Below are positions 4,745-7,280 of a stretch of 7,280 bases of DNA, piece after piece (within the stretch, counting starts at the first letter, position 1; the number at the start of each line of letters is the position of its first letter). Source of the stretch: an uncultured Collinsella sp. (GTDB taxonomy: Bacteria; Actinomycetota; Coriobacteriia; Coriobacteriales; Coriobacteriaceae); the NCBI GenBank assembly GCA_900557505.1, contig USTC01000045.1:1-7280 (forward strand). Reading direction: 5' to 3'. The notes below the pieces were generated by a model, which was not told the origin of the DNA, did no database searches, and worked only from the letters and a program-made list of their open reading frames with translations. The translations under genes and the position numbers were made by a program.

Positions 4745-7072
4745 TTAAGCGGAAACTGCGGCGGAAGCAGTGTTGGTCTCGTCCTCGTCGGTCCATGCAT
4801 GTTTGGGCATGGGGCGGAAGATCTGGAAGAGCATCGCAACCAGCAGCACAATGGCCACAACCGTCCAGATACCAAACTGCCCAAGGACAAGCAGGTTATA
4901 GAACTGGTTGATGAACAGGCCGATCACCCAAGCGAAGGCGCACTCGTAGCCGATGGCAATCGCGGTCCACTTGCCAGAGTCCATCTGGTTGCGGATGGTG
5001 CCAATGGCGGCAAAGCACGGAGCGCACAGCAGGTTGAATGCGCCAAAGGCAACGCAAGCGCCCATAGTCGGGAACATGCCGGCAAACGCGGTCCACAGGC
5101 TCGGGTCGGTCTCGCCCGCGTCGGCGACGGACAGCAGCGAGCCGGCGGTGGCGACGACGTTCTCCTTGGCGACGAGGCCAGAGACAGTCAGCGCGGTGGC
5201 CTGCCAGGTGCTAAAGCCGAGCGGGGCGAAGATCCAGGCGACCAGGTTGCCCAGCATGGCAAGCACGGAGTAGTCCATAAACTCCTCGGGGATGCCGTCC
5301 ATCGCAGGCAGGAAGCCAAAGGAACCGTTGTAGCTACCAAAGTTGGAGAGAAACCACACCACGACGGTGGACGCGAAGATGACCGTGCCGGCCTTCTTGA
5401 TAAAGGCCCAGCAGCGCTCCCACACGTGCAGCGCCCAAGAGCGAATCGCCGGGAAGTGGTAGGCGGGAAGCTCCATGACAAACGGCGTCGGGCGACCGGC
5501 GAAGAGCTTGGTCTTCTTGAGCATGAGGCCCGAGGCAATGACGGCAAAGACGCCCAGGAAGTAGAAGAGCGGGCTAATCCACGCGGCGGTGGTGGAAGAA
5601 TCGCCGATGATGGAGCCCATGAGCAGGGCGATGATCGGCAGTTTGGCGCCGCAGGGGATGAACGTGGTGGTCATGACCGTCATGCGGCGGTCCTTCTCGT
5701 TCTCGATGGTCTTGGTGGCCATGACGCCGGGGACGCCGCAGCCCGAGGACACGAGCATGGGGATAAAGGACTTACCGGACAGGCCAAAGCGGCGGAACAC
5801 GCGGTCCATGATGAAGGCAACGCGGGCCATATAGCCGCAGTCCTCCAGGAAGGACAGCATGACGAACAGCAAGAACATCTGCGGCACAAAGCCGAAGATG
5901 GCGCCCAGGCCGCCGACGATGCCGTCGCAGACCAGCGAATCGACCAGGCCACCGTCCTCGGTGCCGCCCGCCACGAGGGCGTCGTGGACCATGGTGGTAA
6001 TACCCGGAACATACGGGCCATACTCCGCCGGATCAACCGAATCGGCAGCATCGCCCGCGGCCTCGACAGCTGCGTCGTAGGCGCCGCGACCCTGGCCGAG
6101 CACATACCAACCGTCGGTACCAAAGAGCTGGTCGTTGGTGAAGTCGGTCACCGTGCCGCCCAAGGTAGAAACGGCGATGTAGTACACGCAGAACATGATG
6201 ACCACAAAGATCGGCAGGCCCAGAATACGGTTGGTAACCACGCGGTCGATCTTCTCGGAGGTGCTCATCTTGGCAGGAGCCTTGGTGAGGCACTCATCGA
6301 TGATGTGCGCGATGACGCCGTAGCGCTCGCCGGTGATGATGGACTCGGCATCGTCGTCACAGTCCTGCTCGCACTGGGCGACCAGTTGCTCAACGCGAGT
6401 GGCCTTCTCCTTGGTGAGGTTGATGAGCTTGCAGGCGTCCGCATCGCGCTCAAACAGCTTGACAGCGTAGTAGCGACGCTTGTTGGCGGGAACGCTCGCC
6501 GGCAGATTGTTCTCGATGTGGTCCAGAACGTCCTCGATGGAGGAATCGAACTTGTGCTCCGGCACCTGGCCCTTGGAAGCAGCGGACTTCTTAACCTGCT
6601 CGAACAGCTCCTTGATGCCCTTGTTCTTAAGGGCCGAGATCATCATGACCGGGCAGCCGAGCTTCTTGGAGAGCTTGTCCGTGTCGATCTTGTCACCGTT
6701 CTTCTCGACCAAGTCGGCCATGTTGAGGGCAACGACCACGGGCAGGCCGGTCTCGATAACCTGAAGCGCCAGGTACAGGTTGCGCTCAAGGTTGGTGGCG
6801 TCGACCACCTGGACGACGACATCGGGCTCGCCGCTCATGAGGTAATCGCGCGAGCACTGCTCCTCGGGGCTGTAGGGGGAAAGCGAGTAGATGCCAGGGA
6901 GGTCCGTGATGGTAACGTTCTTGTCGCTTAGGAGCTTGGCCTCCTTTTTCTCAACCGTGACGCCGGGCCAGTTGCCAACGTAGCCGTTGGCGCCGGTGAT
7001 CAGGTTGAAAAGCGTGGTCTTGCCGCAGTTGGGGTTACCCGCCAGCGCGACATGGATCTGAGAATCCGCCAT
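4745..7072 (-). CDS. feoB: Ferrous iron transport protein B (FeoB), GTPase-coupled Fe(II) importer
   Basis: This is a full-length 775-aa inner-membrane transporter that imports Fe(II). The N-terminal G domain shows G1 GNPNCGKTT (12-20), G2 in GNWPGVTVE (33-41), G3 DLPG (57-60), G4 NMAD (117-120) and G5 SALKNKG (146-152). A helical GDP-dissociation-inhibitor-like region follows, to about residue 265. The membrane part starts near 281 (NRILGLPIFVVIMF). It contains the first Gate region with FLEDCGYMARVAF (408-420), GCGVPGVMATKT (444-455) and FIPCGAKLPI (471-480), and a second half with LVAKENVVAT (633-642) and LLCAPC (681-686). C445 and C474 correspond to the conserved membrane cysteines. An acidic loop at about 305-378 lies between the first two membrane segments. 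The C-terminus is a short acidic tail with no extra domain. The ATG at 7070-7072 has AAGGA 4 bases upstream. It follows a FeoA-like gene by 123 bp, with an iron box in the spacer. Confidence 0.97.
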   Translation of the reverse strand: MADSQIHVALAGNPNCGKTTLFNLITGANGYVGNWPGVTVEKKEAKLLSDKNVTITDLPGIYSLSPYSPEEQCSRDYLMSGEPDVVVQVVDATNLERNLYLALQVIETGLPVVVALNMADLVEKNGDKIDTDKLSKKLGCPVMMISALKNKGIKELFEQVKKSAASKGQVPEHKFDSSIEDVLDHIENNLPASVPANKRRYYAVKLFERDADACKLINLTKEKATRVEQLVAQCEQDCDDDAESIITGERYGVIAHIIDECLTKAPAKMSTSEKIDRVVTNRILGLPIFVVIMFCVYYIAVSTLGGTVTDFTNDQLFGTDGWYVLGQGRGAYDAAVEAAGDAADSVDPAEYGPYVPGITTMVHDALVAGGTEDGGLVDSLVCDGIVGGLGAIFGFVPQMFLLFVMLSFLEDCGYMARVAFIMDRVFRRFGLSGKSFIPMLVSSGCGVPGVMATKTIENEKDRRMTVMTTTFIPCGAKLPIIALLMGSIIGDSSTTAAWISPLFYFLGVFAVIASGLMLKKTKLFAGRPTPFVMELPAYHFPAIRSWALHVWERCWAFIKKAGTVIFASTVVVWFLSNFGSYNGSFGFLPAMDGIPEEFMDYSVLAMLGNLVAWIFAPLGFSTWQATALTVSGLVAKENVVATAGSLLSVADAGETDPSLWTAFAGMFPTMGACVAFGAFNLLCAPCFAAIGTIRNQMDSGKWTAIAIGYECAFAWVIGLFINQFYNLLVLGQFGIWTVVAIVLLVAMLFQIFRPMPKHAWTDEDETNTASAAVSA

Positions 7073-7076
7073 TCAA

Positions 7077-7118
7077 TCCTTCTTCCTTGTGTGCCTGCGC
7101 TGCTTTCTCCGCGCAGGC
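7077..7118 (-). promoter_or_regulatory. feoB leader hairpin and ribosome binding site
   Basis: On the minus strand, GCCTGCGC (complement of 7111-7118) pairs perfectly with GCGCAGGC (complement of 7093-7100) around a 10-base loop, GGAGAAAGCA. No T-tract follows, so it does not look like a terminator of feoA. Eleven bases later comes AAGGA (complement of 7077-7081), the feoB ribosome binding site. The loop itself carries GGAG, an anti-SD-like string. The hairpin could stabilise the message or modulate translation; that is inference. Confidence 0.45.
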
Positions 7119-7145
7119 TGGATAATGTGCTTTAAAGTTGCTGCA

Positions 7146-7164
7146 TTAAGTTAGAAAAACCTAA
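7146..7164 (-). promoter_or_regulatory. DtxR/IdeR-like iron box in the feoA-feoB spacer
   Basis: The minus strand reads TTAGGTTTTTCTAACTTAA. It matches the actinobacterial IdeR/DtxR consensus TTAGGTTAGGCTAACCTAA at 15 of 19 positions, with three of the four differences in the non-critical centre. The site has 7-bp perfect arms, AAGTTAG at 7148-7154 and CTAACTT at 7161-7167. Iron-loaded DtxR-type regulators repress uptake genes from such boxes, which fits the adjacent feoB. It starts 74 bases before the feoB start codon. This suggests that feoB has a second, iron-controlled promoter of its own, although the -10 and -35 cannot be fixed by eye. Confidence 0.68.
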
Positions 7165-7167
7165 CTT

Positions 7168-7179
7168 TATCTGCAGATA
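7168..7179. repeat. 12-bp perfect palindrome next to the iron box
   Basis: TATCTGCAGATA is identical to its reverse complement and starts 3 bases beyond the iron-box core, touching its right arm. It could be a second regulator site or be part of an extended operator. At 12 bp it could also be a chance palindrome in an AT-rich spacer. Confidence 0.4.
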
Positions 7180-7195
7180 TATGCGCCGCGAGCCC

Positions 7196-7280
7196 TTACT
7201 GGACCTCGACGACGGCAGCCTCCTCCTTGCGGATACGCGCCATGCTGCGCGAGATTTCAGAAATAGAAAGTATCGGCGAC
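7196..7280 (-). CDS. feoA: FeoA-like iron transport protein, C-terminal end (runs off the right edge)
   Basis: Only the last 27 codons are visible, ending in TAA at 7196-7198. They begin SPILSISEISRSMARIRKEE and end AAVVEVQ. The pattern of small residues plus PI, a short strand, then S-M-A-R-I-R-K-E-E-A and a final V-x-V matches the end of the SH3-like FeoA domain, typically written DPI...G..ALRREEA..I.VE. FeoA is a small cytoplasmic protein that binds the FeoB region and is needed for Fe(II) uptake. Its place directly upstream of feoB on the same strand supports the call. The length is too short for certainty, and it could be the end of a FeoA-domain fusion. Confidence 0.7.
   Translation of the reverse strand, partial: SPILSISEISRSMARIRKEEAAVVEVQ

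Noticed and set aside
4676..6931. Very long plus-strand open frame (about 751 codons) opposite feoB
   Set aside because: It is low-complexity, charged, and lacks any family motif. It also runs through the feoB terminator. feoB on the minus strand explains the region fully.
7073..7195. Riboswitch in the feoA-feoB spacer
   Set aside because: The spacer is only 123 bp and shows a protein-binding dyad plus one simple hairpin. I see no multi-stem aptamer pattern known to me.
1..7280. CRISPR array, tRNA, rRNA, insertion sequence with transposase
   Set aside because: Read by eye on both strands, no regularly spaced repeats, tRNA-like cloverleaf, conserved rRNA segment or transposase-like protein was found.

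Overview
The window reads as one piece of a high-GC actinobacterial chromosome. It is most likely from class Coriobacteriia and Collinsella-like. Four things suggest this: a DtxR/IdeR-type iron box, rather than a Fur box, beside the feo genes; a FeoB-associated Cys-rich protein; a clostridial/coriobacterial-style multi-domain ene-reductase; and GGGACAG / TTTTTGGTGCA-type repeats between genes. The genus is an inference. All supported genes lie on the minus strand, so transcription runs from the right end to the left end.

Right part (7280 to 4340), iron uptake. The C-terminus of a FeoA-like protein enters from the right edge. A 123-bp spacer follows, holding a DtxR/IdeR-like operator, an adjacent 12-bp palindrome and a leader hairpin. 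Next comes a full-length FeoB ferrous-iron transporter (775 aa), which ends in a strong intrinsic terminator. A repeat-rich spacer then separates feoB from a 66-aa FeoB-associated Cys-rich membrane protein with its own strong ribosome binding site. FeoA and FeoB act together in Fe(II) import, and the small Cys-rich protein is a known accessory of such loci.

Middle part (4318 to 2150), redox enzyme. A 649-aa Old Yellow Enzyme / 2,4-dienoyl-CoA reductase type flavoenzyme (FMN barrel, 4Fe-4S cluster, FAD/NAD(P) domains) is preceded by a striking 12-bp inverted repeat in its promoter region. A repeat-like hairpin follows its stop codon. Further on is an intrinsic terminator whose best orientation is on the plus strand, where no gene is seen.

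Left part (2077 to 1), regulators and a stress locus. A GntR/FCD-family regulator is followed by a LacI-family regulator with some KdgR-like features. Last is the N-terminal part of a RelB/DinJ-type antitoxin that runs off the left edge, so any toxin partner would lie outside the window. The GntR protein is the nearest candidate regulator of the reductase, but this rests on position only.

No rRNA, tRNA, CRISPR array or transposase gene was seen, and no gene-free stretch exceeds 300 bases. The long plus-strand reading frames opposite the reductase and feoB are antisense shadows of GC-rich genes. I found no clear undescribed multi-gene system. The most interesting items are non-coding: the plus-oriented terminator, the operator-like dyad before the reductase, and the iron box placed inside the feoA-feoB spacer.
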